A stretch of DNA of 64,000 bases from Paraburkholderia sp. BL25I1N1 (GTDB taxonomy: Bacteria; Pseudomonadota; Gammaproteobacteria; Burkholderiales; Burkholderiaceae): NCBI RefSeq assembly GCF_003002025.1, contig NZ_PVZB01000017.1, positions 62,001-126,000 on the forward strand, given 5' to 3'. The translations under genes and the position numbers were made by a program. This document shows positions 25,844 through 34,573 of the stretch, piece by piece. Position 1 is the first letter of the stretch, and every line of letters starts with the position of its first letter. The notes beneath the pieces are model-generated. The model was not told the DNA's origin, did not search any database, and worked only from the letters and a program-made list of their open reading frames with translations.

Positions 25844-25981
25844 ATGGCTCATAGCCGATTCAAATGGCATACCTTAAATACGCGCGCGCGTTGCTGGCCG
25901 CCAAAATTGCAGATCGATTCCATTTTTTGAGAAGCCAGAGCCAGTAGTATCGCGACTTTCACCTGAAAATGAGGTTGGCAA

Positions 25982-26350
25982 ATGGCGTGGAAGTACAGCC
26001 AGGCGACTGGCGTTATATCTCATGATGGAAACTCGTTGACGCCCGCGGCATACTCGGGGATCGGGCCGGGCAAAAATAATCCCTCTGCGCAAATGCAGGA
26101 AAGTATCGGTCCGATTCCCCGCGGCGCATGGACAATAGGCCAGCCGTTCACGCACCCGCATGCCGGACCTTACACACTGCGGCTGTCCCCACAAACGGGT
26201 ACGGTCACGTTCGGCCGCTCGGGTTTTCTGATTCACGGCGATAGCAGCGTCCATCCGGGACAGGCTTCAAATGGCTGCATCATTACCGGCATGAACAACC
26301 GTCAACACATATGGGCGAGCGGCGATCACACGCTGATCGTAACGCAATGA
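25982..26350 (+). CDS. Tlde1-like (DUF2778) L,D-transpeptidase-fold protein, putative antibacterial toxin
   Basis: A 122-residue protein without a signal peptide. The C-terminal half holds H85 in FLIHGDSS, H91, and the S96-N-G-C99-I motif, matching the L,D-transpeptidase-type catalytic pattern of Tlde1/DUF2778 domains. Tlde1 proteins are type VI secretion effectors that damage or exchange peptidoglycan side chains in the target periplasm. Absence of its own signal peptide fits delivery by a secretion system. A GAGG ribosome site lies nine bases before the ATG. The stop overlaps the start of the next gene (ATGA). No secretion gene is in the window. Family call good, toxin role inferred. Confidence 0.75.
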   Translation: MAWKYSQATGVISHDGNSLTPAAYSGIGPGKNNPSAQMQESIGPIPRGAWTIGQPFTHPHAGPYTLRLSPQTGTVTFGRSGFLIHGDSSVHPGQASNGCIITGMNNRQHIWASGDHTLIVTQ

Positions 26351-26691
26351 AAATACTTCCGTTCATTGCCGCGCTCGCATTGGCGGCCCCTGCCCTCTGC
26401 TTCGCGGGCTCGCCCCTCGAATGCAAGAGCTGGCCCACCAATATCGCAATCGTGTATCTGAAAAACGCGGGGATTACCGATCCGACCAGGCTGGACGAAT
26501 CGAAAACCCGTGCGGTTCGCGTTGCCTCGGAGAAGATCGGCAAAGGTCTTTGGCGTGATGTCTATGACATTACGTTTCACGAGCGCGGCGGACGGTCGAT
26601 CGAAGTCATCACATCTAGCCAGGCCGGCTCGGTGGAGTGCTCGATGTCGGATCCGGTTGTGTGGGTTGTCTCGGAAAAACTTCCGAAATAG
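26347..26691 (+). CDS. Small exported protein, putative immunity partner of the Tlde1-like protein
   Basis: A 114-residue protein with a clear Sec signal peptide (MKILPFIAALALAAPALCFA). The mature part has two cysteines, in PLECKSW and SVECSMSD, that could form a disulfide. Its ATG overlaps the stop of the upstream gene by four bases, so the two are translated together. A periplasmic protein made with a peptidoglycan-targeting toxin is the expected form of an immunity protein. I recognise no named family. Function rests on context only. Confidence 0.7.
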   Translation: MKILPFIAALALAAPALCFAGSPLECKSWPTNIAIVYLKNAGITDPTRLDESKTRAVRVASEKIGKGLWRDVYDITFHERGGRSIEVITSSQAGSVECSMSDPVVWVVSEKLPK

Positions 26692-26757
26692 GCAAGTCCT
26701 AAACCACACCCCCAAAGCCCCCCGCGCAAAAAACCCCTCATAGCGCCCCAGCCCAAT

Positions 26758-26786
26758 TTGTGCTTTACTTTTCTGCAGCCTTATAA
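26758..26786 (+). promoter_or_regulatory. Possible promoter of the cox-like operon
   Basis: TTGTGC (26758-26763), a 17-base spacer and TTATAA (26781-26786) resemble a sigma-70 promoter, 90 bases upstream of the first operon gene. Confidence 0.35.
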
Positions 26787-26876
26787 AAACCCGAAGCACC
26801 CGCAATCGGACCCCGCGAAACAGGCAACAAAAGAAAAAGCAAAAGGTCCGGTCTCACCCCATAAGGAGACAACTTC

Positions 26877-27419
26877 ATGGCGATCAGCATCAGTCTGACG
26901 GTGAACGGCGCGCCCATCAGCGCGTCAATCGATCCTGGCACCCTGCTAGTCCAGTTCCTTCGCGACCAACTGCGCCTGACAGGCACGCACGTCGGCTGCG
27001 ATACAGCCCAATGCGGCGCATGCACAGTCCACCTCAACGGACGCGCGATCAAATCCTGCAACATCCTCGCCGTGCAAGCGGAAGGCGCGGAAATCACCAC
27101 CATCGAGGGGCTCGCCAAAGACGGCGCACTGCACCCCATGCAGGCGGCCTTCAGACACTGCCACGGACTGCAGTGCGGCTTCTGCACGCCCGGCATGGTG
27201 ATGAGCGCGGTCTCGCTCGTCCAGCGTCAACCGAATCTCACCGGCGACGACGTGCGCGCCCAGCTCGACGGCAATCTGTGCCGCTGTACGGGTTATCACA
27301 ACATCGTCAAAGCAGTGCTCGAAGGCGCCGAAGGCATGAACTCCGCCGGCTCGGCCAATGCGGCCGCGAATGCCAGCTCACAGGCCGACGCGCAAGCCAC
27401 CGCACCGGCCACCGCCTGA
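26877..27419 (+). CDS. Molybdenum hydroxylase small subunit, [2Fe-2S] protein (CoxS-like)
   Basis: A 180-residue subunit with two [2Fe-2S] clusters. C41, C46, C49 and C61 form the plant-ferredoxin-type site, and C100, C103, C135 and C137 (CGFC and CRC) the second, as in xanthine oxidase-family enzymes. It moves electrons from the molybdenum centre to FAD. Residues 155-180 are an Ala/Thr/Ser-rich tail longer than usual. ATG 26877 follows AAGGAGA by seven bases. It opens a seven-gene operon; the next gene starts ten bases past its stop. Confidence 0.93.
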   Translation: MAISISLTVNGAPISASIDPGTLLVQFLRDQLRLTGTHVGCDTAQCGACTVHLNGRAIKSCNILAVQAEGAEITTIEGLAKDGALHPMQAAFRHCHGLQCGFCTPGMVMSAVSLVQRQPNLTGDDVRAQLDGNLCRCTGYHNIVKAVLEGAEGMNSAGSANAAANASSQADAQATAPATA

Positions 27420-27429
27420 GGAGCCGACG

Positions 27430-29811
27430 ATGAACGCACCCGACACTCACCTGATTGGCGCTTCCGTCGAACGTAAGGAAGACTATCGTTTCCTCACCGG
27501 CAACGGCCAGTACACCGACGACATCGTCCTGCCCCAGCAAACCTATGCCGTATTCCTGCGCTCGCCTCACGCGCACGCGAGGATCAACAGCATCGACACC
27601 GCCGCGGCCAGACAATCGCCCGGCGTGGTCGCGATCTTCACCGGCGCGGACATGGCGGCGGACAACGTCGGCGGCCTGCCTTGCGGCTGGCTGATCCATA
27701 GCACCGACGGCAAGCCGATGAACGAGCCGCCGCATCCGATCATCGCGCACACGAAAGTACGGCACGTCGGCGATCAGGTCGCGCTCGTCATAGCCGATTC
27801 GATCAAGGCCGCGAAAGACGCCGCCGAATTGATCGAAGTCGACTACGACGTGTTGCCGGCCGTGGTGGACACCGCGCACGCGGCCGACGCCGGCCAGGCC
27901 GCCGTGCACGATGAAGTGCCCGACAACGTCTGCTACAACTGGGGCCACGGCGACAAAGCCGCCACCGACGCCGCCTTCGCCAAAGCCGCGCACGTCACCA
28001 CGCTCGACATCGTCAATAACCGCCTGATCCCGAACGCGATCGAACCGCGCGCGGTCAACGCGAGCTATTCGGTGCAGGACGACAGCTACACGCTCTATGT
28101 CGCAAACCAGAATCCGCACGTGGAGCGGCTGTTGATGGCGGCGTTCGTGCTGTCGCTGCCGGAATCGAAACTGCGTGTGATCGCGCCGGACGTCGGCGGC
28201 GGCTTCGGATCGAAGATTTTCCTGTACGCCGAAGACGTGGCGCTGACGTGGGCGTCGAAGAAAATCCGCCGTCCGGTGAAGTGGACGGCCGAGCGCTCGG
28301 AAGCGTTCGTTTCCGACGCGCATGGCCGCGATCACGTGACCAAGGCCGAACTGGCCATGGACGCGGACGGCAAGTTCCTCGGCATGCGCATCCACACGAC
28401 CGCCAACATGGGCGCGTATCTGTCCACGTTCGCGTCGGCCGTGCCGACCATTCTGTACGCCACGCTGCTCGCCGGCCAGTACGCCACGCCCGCGATCTAC
28501 GCGGAAGTGAAAGCGGTCTTCACCAACACCGTTCCCGTCGATGCCTATCGCGGCGCGGGCCGCCCCGAAGCGACCTACGTGGTGGAGCGGCTGGTGGAAA
28601 CCGCCGCGCGCGAGATGAAGCTAGACCCGGCCGAGATTCGCCGCCGCAACTTTATCCGCGAGTTTCCGTACGCGACGCCGGTCGGCCTCACCTACGACAC
28701 CGGCGACTACGAAACCATCCTCGCCCGTTCGCTCGAACTCGCGGACGTCAAAGGCTTCGCGGCACGCAAACAGGAATCCGAAAAGAACGGCAAACTGCGC
28801 GGCCTCGGCTACTCCTGCTACATCGAGGCATGCGGTCTCGCGCCGTCGAATATAGCGGGCGCGTTGGGCGCGCGGGCCGGCCTGTTCGAAGTCGGTCAGA
28901 TTCGCGTGCATCCCACCGGGTCGGTCACCGTGTTCACGGGCTCGCATAGTCACGGCCAGGGGCACGAGACGACCTTCGCGCAAGTGGTCGCCGACCGGCT
29001 CGGCATTGCGCTGGAAAGCGTCGAGGTCGTCCACGGTGACACCGGCCGCATTCCGTTCGGTATGGGCACGTACGGCTCGCGTTCGATCGCGGTCGGCGGC
29101 TCGGCGATCATGAAGGCGCTCGACAAGATCGAAACCAAAGCGAAGAAGATCGCCGCGCATCTGCTCGAAGCCGCGGCAGAAGACATCGAGTTCAAGGACG
29201 GCGTGTTCCGCGTCGCGGGCACGGACCGCACCAAGGCATTTGCGGACATCTCGCTCGCCGCCTACGTGCCGCACAACTATCCGCTCGACGTGCTGGAACC
29301 CGGCCTCGAAGAAAGCGCGTTCTACGATCCGACCAACTTCACCTATCCATCCGGCGCGTACATCTGCGAGATCGAAGTCGATCCGGAAACGGGCGTGTGC
29401 CGGATCCAGAAGTTCACCGCGGTCGATGATTTCGGCAACGTGATCAATCCGATGATCGTCGAGGGCCAGGTGCATGGCGGGCTCGCGCAGGGCATCGGCC
29501 AGGCGATGCTGGAGCGCTGCGTGTACGACAACGAGAGCGGCCAGTTGCTGTCGGGCTCGTACATGGACTACGCGATGCCGCATGCGTCCGATCTGCCGGA
29601 CTTCACGGTCGAAACCGCGAAGGGCACACCGTGCACGCACAATCCGCTCGGCGTGAAAGGCTGCGGCGAAGCGGGCGCGATCGGCTCGCCGCCGGCGGTG
29701 ATCAACGCGATCCTCGACGCGCTCGCGCCGCTCGGCGTGACCGACCTGCAAATGCCGGCGACGCCGCATCGCGTGTGGTCCGCGATTCACGCGGCCAAAC
29801 AACCTCATTGA
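27430..29811 (+). CDS. Molybdenum hydroxylase large subunit, form II CoxL-like
   Basis: A 793-residue catalytic subunit that binds the molybdopterin cytosine dinucleotide cofactor. GVVAIFTGADM and PNAIEPRAV mark the N-terminal domain, DVGGGFGSK the cofactor site, and the catalytic Glu is E747 in GCGEAGAIGSPP. At residues 372-378 the active-site loop reads AYRGAGR, the form II signature, not the AYxCSFR of genuine CO dehydrogenase (form I). The enzyme is therefore a member of the CoxL-like hydroxylases whose substrate is often not CO. ATG 27430 is chosen by alignment with the family start; upstream frame overlaps coxS. Confidence 0.92.
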   Translation: MNAPDTHLIGASVERKEDYRFLTGNGQYTDDIVLPQQTYAVFLRSPHAHARINSIDTAAARQSPGVVAIFTGADMAADNVGGLPCGWLIHSTDGKPMNEPPHPIIAHTKVRHVGDQVALVIADSIKAAKDAAELIEVDYDVLPAVVDTAHAADAGQAAVHDEVPDNVCYNWGHGDKAATDAAFAKAAHVTTLDIVNNRLIPNAIEPRAVNASYSVQDDSYTLYVANQNPHVERLLMAAFVLSLPESKLRVIAPDVGGGFGSKIFLYAEDVALTWASKKIRRPVKWTAERSEAFVSDAHGRDHVTKAELAMDADGKFLGMRIHTTANMGAYLSTFASAVPTILYATLLAGQYATPAIYAEVKAVFTNTVPVDAYRGAGRPEATYVVERLVETAAREMKLDPAEIRRRNFIREFPYATPVGLTYDTGDYETILARSLELADVKGFAARKQESEKNGKLRGLGYSCYIEACGLAPSNIAGALGARAGLFEVGQIRVHPTGSVTVFTGSHSHGQGHETTFAQVVADRLGIALESVEVVHGDTGRIPFGMGTYGSRSIAVGGSAIMKALDKIETKAKKIAAHLLEAAAEDIEFKDGVFRVAGTDRTKAFADISLAAYVPHNYPLDVLEPGLEESAFYDPTNFTYPSGAYICEIEVDPETGVCRIQKFTAVDDFGNVINPMIVEGQVHGGLAQGIGQAMLERCVYDNESGQLLSGSYMDYAMPHASDLPDFTVETAKGTPCTHNPLGVKGCGEAGAIGSPPAVINAILDALAPLGVTDLQMPATPHRVWSAIHAAKQPH

Positions 29812-29833
29812 GATCCTGAGCGGAGCATTCGAC

Positions 29834-30631
29834 ATGTATTCATTCGAGTATCAACGCGCGACGGATCCCAAAGCGGCCGCCGCCATTCTCACCGCCGACA
29901 GCGACGCCAAGTTTCTGGCCGGCGGCCAGAGCCTTTTGCCTACCATGCGGTTGCGGCTTGCCCAGCCGTCGCAACTGATCGACGTGACGCGCATTCCCGC
30001 GCTCAAGGCGATCACCGTCGATGCGAAAACGGTGACCATCGGCGCCGCCGTCTGTCACGCCGATGTGGCGGATCACGCGGAACTTCGGCGTGTCTTGCCG
30101 GGCCTCGCGGAGCTCGCCGCGCACATCGGCGATCGACAGGTGCGCGCGCTCGGCACGATAGGCGGCTCGCTCGCCAACAACGACCCGGCCGCGTGTTATC
30201 CGGCGGCGGCGATGGGGTTGGATGCGACCATCGTCACAGATCGGCGGCGCATCGCGTCGAGCGACTTCTTCGTCGGCATGTATGAAACGGCGTTGGCGCC
30301 CGACGAGCTAATCGTCGCCGTGGAGTTTCCCGTGCCCGAGCGCGCGGCATACGAAAAATTCCGGAACCCCGCTTCGCACTTTGCGCTGGTCGGCGTGTTC
30401 GTCGCGAAGTTCGCGAGCGGTGTGCGCGTCGCGGTGACGGGCGCGGCGGCGTCGGTGTTTCGTGTGCCGGAGTTGGAAAGCGCACTGTCGGCGAACTTCA
30501 CGCCCGAAGCCGCACGCGGGGTGACGGTGTCGGCGGCCGATCTGAACACCGACATGCACGCGAGTGCCGACTATCGCGCGCATCTGATTCCGGTGCTGGC
30601 CGCACGCGCGGTGACGAAGGCGAACGCTTAG
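29834..30631 (+). CDS. Molybdenum hydroxylase medium subunit, FAD-binding (CoxM-like)
   Basis: A 265-residue FAD subunit. The two flavin-binding signatures are present: KFLAGGQSLLPTMRLRLA near residue 30 and RALGTIGGSLANNDPAACY near residue 105. It accepts electrons from the iron-sulfur subunit. The ATG follows GGAG by eight bases, 22 bases after the large-subunit stop. The length is slightly below the 280-300 common for the family, the C-terminal domain being short. Confidence 0.92.
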   Translation: MYSFEYQRATDPKAAAAILTADSDAKFLAGGQSLLPTMRLRLAQPSQLIDVTRIPALKAITVDAKTVTIGAAVCHADVADHAELRRVLPGLAELAAHIGDRQVRALGTIGGSLANNDPAACYPAAAMGLDATIVTDRRRIASSDFFVGMYETALAPDELIVAVEFPVPERAAYEKFRNPASHFALVGVFVAKFASGVRVAVTGAAASVFRVPELESALSANFTPEAARGVTVSAADLNTDMHASADYRAHLIPVLAARAVTKANA

Positions 30632-30758
30632 CGTTTCCTCGCTGTTCGCGGCTGGTGTGATCTGCGCTCACGCAGGGCACATCAGCCGCATTCGCTCACG
30701 TGCGTGAATGCGGCCTGGCTTCGTTGGTATCGCTTCATTGCGCAGATCCAGGAACACC

Positions 30759-31646
30759 ATGCAGCCCGCTTCAATCGACGACACCCTCGCTCAACTCGCC
30801 GCCCAAAGTTATTTCGCCAGCCGCGAGCTGGCGACCGCGCTGTATCTCGCGCTGCGCATGGAGCGGCCATTGTTCGTCGAAGGCGAGCCGGGCGTCGGCA
30901 AGACGGAGCTCGCCAAGGCCGCGGCGGGCATGCTCGGCACCTCGATGTTGCGCCTGCAATGTTATGAAGGTCTCGATACGGCAAGCTCGCTCTACGAGTG
31001 GGACTATCCGCGGCAAATCATGGCGCTGCGTCTTGCCGAAGCCGCCGGCGAACGGCCCGACAACGACACCTTGTATCGCGGCGAATTTCTGCTGAAGCGG
31101 CCGTTGCTGCAAGCGTTGATGCCGGATGAAAATCATCCCGGCGCGCGGCGCGTGTTGCTGATCGACGAGATCGACCGCGCCGACGAGCCGTTCGAAGCCT
31201 TTCTACTGGAACTGCTTTCGGACTTCCAGGTATCGATTCCCGAATACGGCACGGTCCGCGCGGAGCAACCCCCGCTCGTCGTGATGACCTCGAACCGGAC
31301 GCGCGAAGTGCATGACGCGCTGAAGCGCCGCTGCCTGTATCAATGGATCGGCTATCCGGATCGGGATCGCGAGTTGGAGATCGTCGCTGCTCGCGCGCCG
31401 CAAACGTCGGCGGAATTGCAGCGGCGTGCGGTCGATTTCGTGCATCGGCTGCGCGGCATGGATCTGTTCAAGGCGCCTGGCATCGCTGAGACGATAGATT
31501 GGTGCCGCGCGTTGGAGGCGTTGTCGGTAACCGAGCTCGATCCGCAATCCGTGCACAACACGCTCGGCGTTCTGCTCAAGTATCAGGACGATCTGGCACG
31601 CGTCGATGCCGCGCAAATCGCGCAGTGCCTTGCAGCGCCTGGATAG
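30759..31646 (+). CDS. MoxR-family AAA ATPase (CoxD-like)
   Basis: A 295-residue chaperone ATPase with Walker A GEPGVGKTELA, Walker B VLLIDEIDRAD and sensor 1 VVMTSNRTRE. In Afipia/Oligotropha, CoxD with CoxE and CoxF matures the metal centre of CO dehydrogenase; the same role for this hydroxylase is inferred from operon position. ATG 30759 follows AGGAAC by four bases; the frame is open from 30708 but earlier codons have no ribosome site. A 127-base gap separates it from the FAD subunit gene. Confidence 0.9.
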   Translation: MQPASIDDTLAQLAAQSYFASRELATALYLALRMERPLFVEGEPGVGKTELAKAAAGMLGTSMLRLQCYEGLDTASSLYEWDYPRQIMALRLAEAAGERPDNDTLYRGEFLLKRPLLQALMPDENHPGARRVLLIDEIDRADEPFEAFLLELLSDFQVSIPEYGTVRAEQPPLVVMTSNRTREVHDALKRRCLYQWIGYPDRDRELEIVAARAPQTSAELQRRAVDFVHRLRGMDLFKAPGIAETIDWCRALEALSVTELDPQSVHNTLGVLLKYQDDLARVDAAQIAQCLAAPG

Positions 31647-31651
31647 CCGGC

Positions 31652-32887
31652 ATGACGAACTCACTCGACGACACGCCCACGCTCGCCCGCAACGTCGTCC
31701 ACTTTGTGCGGGTGCTGCGCGGCGCCGGTTTGCCGATGTCGCCCGCGCAAGCCGTCGATGCGCTGGCCGCGCTGCACTGGATCGACCTCGGCCGCCGCGA
31801 CGACGTGCGCGCCGCCCTCGCCGCGTCGCTAGTCTCCGCGCCCGACGAACGCGATCTGTTCAACGCCGCGTTCGATCTGTTCTGGCGCGATCCCGATTGG
31901 GAAGGCAAGCTGCGCGCGCTGCTTCTGCCAAAAGTCCGCGACGGCCTGCCGCCGCCCAAACGCAACAACCGTCTCGCCGACGCGCTGGCCGTCCGCGCGC
32001 CGCAGTCGCCGCATAGCAAAGCGCAGCAGGAAACCGAGCGACACGAACTGCATGCGCACATCACCTTCAGCGCGGAAGAGCGGCTGCGTCATCGCGATTT
32101 CGACACGCTTTCCGCTGATGAATGGCGCACTTTGCGTCATCTGATTCGCGGCCAGCGTCTGCCGCTCGCCGCCGAGCCGACGCGTCGTCTGAAAGCGGCG
32201 TCGCACGGCACGCACGCGGACTTGCGCGCGAGTGCCCGGCACGCAGTCCGTGCGGGCGGCGACTGGACCGTGTGGAAATATCGCGCGGTGGTCGAACGCA
32301 AACCGCCGCTCGTGTTGCTGCTCGACATCTCCGGTTCGATGAGCAGCTATTCGCGCGCGGTGCTGTATTTCTGCCACGCGTTGCTGCAATCGCGCGAACG
32401 CCTGCAAGTGTTTCTGTTCGGCACGCGGCTCACCAACGCGACGTGCGCGCTGCGCGAGCGCGATCCCGACGTGGCGATCGCGACGCTCACCGAGCAGGTG
32501 GTCGACTGGTCGGGCGGCACGCGGATCGGCGCGGCGCTTGCCGAGTTCAACCGCCGCTGGGCCCGGCGTGTGCTGACCGGCCGGGCTACGGTGCTGCTCG
32601 TCACCGACGGCCTCGATCACGAAGCGATCGACGTGCTCGACACCGAGATGGCCCGCCTGCACCGCTTCGCACACCGCATCATATGGCTCAATCCGCTGCT
32701 GCGTTTTAGCGGCTTTTCTCCGAAAGCGCGCGGCGTGCAGGCGATCCTGCCGTATGTCGATGCGCATCGTCCGGTTCATAATCTAGACAGCCTGACGGCG
32801 TTCGGCCGCGACCTCGCGCAACTCACGCGCGCGCCGCGTCGCAGTGCCGGCGTCACAGGCACCGCAGGAGCGACATCATGGAATTGA
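31652..32887 (+). CDS. VWA-domain protein (CoxE-like)
   Basis: A 411-residue cytosolic protein. The N-terminal half is helical and hydrophilic; the C-terminal half is a von Willebrand A domain with the metal-ion site DISGSMS (DxSxS) and the later TDGLDHE. MoxR ATPase plus VWA protein pairs act as a chaperone-like maturation machine. The ATG is five bases after the ATPase stop, and the gene overlaps the next start by ten bases. The frame extends upstream into coxD but the start given matches the family. Confidence 0.9.
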   Translation: MTNSLDDTPTLARNVVHFVRVLRGAGLPMSPAQAVDALAALHWIDLGRRDDVRAALAASLVSAPDERDLFNAAFDLFWRDPDWEGKLRALLLPKVRDGLPPPKRNNRLADALAVRAPQSPHSKAQQETERHELHAHITFSAEERLRHRDFDTLSADEWRTLRHLIRGQRLPLAAEPTRRLKAASHGTHADLRASARHAVRAGGDWTVWKYRAVVERKPPLVLLLDISGSMSSYSRAVLYFCHALLQSRERLQVFLFGTRLTNATCALRERDPDVAIATLTEQVVDWSGGTRIGAALAEFNRRWARRVLTGRATVLLVTDGLDHEAIDVLDTEMARLHRFAHRIIWLNPLLRFSGFSPKARGVQAILPYVDAHRPVHNLDSLTAFGRDLAQLTRAPRRSAGVTGTAGATSWN

Positions 32888-33474
32888 TCGAAACCCATAC
32901 GCTGCCCGTTTCGCAGCAGCGCACATGGGACGCGCTGAACGACACCGAGGTTCTGCGCGCCTGCATTCCCGGCTGCGAAAGCATCGAACCCGACGGTGAA
33001 AATGCCTATGTGGTGGCGCTGAGCGCCGCAGTCGGGCCGGTCAAAGCGCGCTTCAAGGGGCGCATGCAACTCACCGACATCGAGGCGCCAAACTCGTACA
33101 GCATCGTGTTCGAAGGCCAGGGCGGCGCCGCGGGCTTTGCCAAGGGCAACGCGCATGTCTCGCTCGAGGCCGACGGCGATGCCGCCACCAAGCTCAGTTA
33201 CACGGCGAGCGCGCAGGTCGGCGGCAAGCTCGCACAGATCGGCTCGCGGCTCGTCGACGGCGCAGCGCGTAAAATTGCAGGCGAGTTCTTCAAACGCTTC
33301 GGCGCCCAGGTAGGCGGCGGCGATGAGGGCGCCGCAGCCCCGAACGCCGGGGAAAATGCAGCAGATGAAACGGTGCCGCACAATACAGCATCGAATGAGG
33401 CCGCGGACGGCGAGTCCGGCGGCGACGCAACGAAAAGGAAGAAATCATGGACAGCGTGGATCTCGAAGTCCTGA
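32878..33474 (+). CDS. SRPBCC-fold protein (CoxG-like)
   Basis: A 198-residue protein. Residues 1-145 form a CoxG/SRPBCC domain (MELIETHTLPV start, VWDAL-like helix, LRACIPGCESIE, then the long C-terminal helix ending KIAGEFFKRFGAQV). In aerobic CO oxidisers CoxG helps anchor the enzyme at the membrane. The last 50 residues are an acidic, Ala/Asn-rich linker ending in the basic-hydrophobic KRKKSWTAWISKS, which could touch the membrane. It overlaps both neighbours (10 and 28 bases), so translation is coupled. Confidence 0.88.
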   Translation: MELIETHTLPVSQQRTWDALNDTEVLRACIPGCESIEPDGENAYVVALSAAVGPVKARFKGRMQLTDIEAPNSYSIVFEGQGGAAGFAKGNAHVSLEADGDAATKLSYTASAQVGGKLAQIGSRLVDGAARKIAGEFFKRFGAQVGGGDEGAAAPNAGENAADETVPHNTASNEAADGESGGDATKRKKSWTAWISKS

Positions 33475-34469
33475 AGTCCAGCGCTCGCTGGCTCGAAGAA
33501 GGACATCGCGCGCTACTGGTGACGGTGGTGAAGACGTGGGGCTCGTCGCCGCGTCCCGAGGGCGCGATGCTCGCGGTGCGCGATGACGGACTCGTGGTGG
33601 GCTCGGTTTCGGGCGGATGCATCGAAGACGATCTGATCGACCGCGTGCGGCAACGCGGTATCGAGCAGACACGGCCGGAAGCGGTCAAGTACGGCATCAC
33701 GGCGGAAGAAGCGCATCGCTTCGGCCTGCCGTGCGGCGGCACGATCCAGTTGGTGCTCGAACCGCTGACACCCGAAAGCGGCATTGCCGAACTGTGCCAC
33801 GCGGTGGAGAACGGACGCCTCGTGGCCCGCGAAGTGAATATGACGACGGGCGCCACGCACCTCGAAGACGCGCAGGCAACCGACGGCGTGCATTTCGACG
33901 GCGAGCGTCTGCTGACGATTCACGGCCCGCGTTATCGCATGCTGGTAATCGGCGCGGGACAACTATCGCGCTATCTGTGCCACATTGCGGTGGGGCTCGA
34001 TTATCAGGTCACCGTGTGCGATCCGCGTGAGGAATACACCGAGGAGTGGGACATCCCCGGCACGAAGATCGTGCGCACCATGCCCGACGACACGGTGATC
34101 GAGATGAAACTCGACGAACGCTGCGCCGTGATCGCGCTCACGCACGACCCGAAGCTCGACGATCTCGCGCTGATGGAAGCGTTGAAGACGCCGGCGTTTT
34201 ATGTCGGCGCGTTGGGTTCGCGAAGGAATAATCAGGCGCGGCGCGAACGTCTCAAGGAGTTCGATCTGAACGATACGGAGCTGGCCCGCTTGCACGGACC
34301 GGTTGGGATTTATATCGGCAGCCGCACGCCGCCCGAAATCGCGGTGTCGATTCTCGCCGAAGTGACGGCGGCCAAGAACGGCGTTTCGCTGCCGACCTTG
34401 CTTCAGGTCGAAGGCGCCAAGGCAGCGCGCGAAATCGCGGCTTCCGGCGGGGCGGCTTGTAGCGTTTGA
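33447..34469 (+). CDS. XdhC/CoxI-family molybdenum cofactor insertion protein (CoxF-like)
   Basis: A 340-residue protein. The N-terminal XdhC-type domain has the invariant TVVKTWGSSPRPEGAMLAV and SVSGGCIEDDL; the C-terminal Rossmann domain has MLVIGAGQLSRYLCHIA and YVGALGSRRNNQARRERL. XdhC-like proteins bind the molybdenum cofactor, protect it and deliver it, sulfurated, to the hydroxylase. It closes the operon. Its start lies 28 bases inside the preceding gene, with AAGGAAGAAATC as ribosome site. Confidence 0.92.
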   Translation: MDSVDLEVLKSSARWLEEGHRALLVTVVKTWGSSPRPEGAMLAVRDDGLVVGSVSGGCIEDDLIDRVRQRGIEQTRPEAVKYGITAEEAHRFGLPCGGTIQLVLEPLTPESGIAELCHAVENGRLVAREVNMTTGATHLEDAQATDGVHFDGERLLTIHGPRYRMLVIGAGQLSRYLCHIAVGLDYQVTVCDPREEYTEEWDIPGTKIVRTMPDDTVIEMKLDERCAVIALTHDPKLDDLALMEALKTPAFYVGALGSRRNNQARRERLKEFDLNDTELARLHGPVGIYIGSRTPPEIAVSILAEVTAAKNGVSLPTLLQVEGAKAAREIAASGGAACSV

Positions 34470-34573
34470 AGATTTGTTCGATCGCAACGCGCGGCATCCG
34501 CTTGACATCTACGCGGCGCAAACCGACTCTAACGGGCGATCCCGTCAACGTTACGTTCGGATACCAGCCTGCC

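Larger units (their letters stand above)
25608..25981. other. Lower-GC gap with two large inverted repeats, upstream of the Tlde1-like pair
   Basis: 370 bases without a gene. It carries an 18-19 bp imperfect inverted repeat (25652-25703) and a 12-bp perfect one (25809-25843). The region and the two genes that follow are visibly less GC-rich than their neighbours. Confidence 0.6.
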
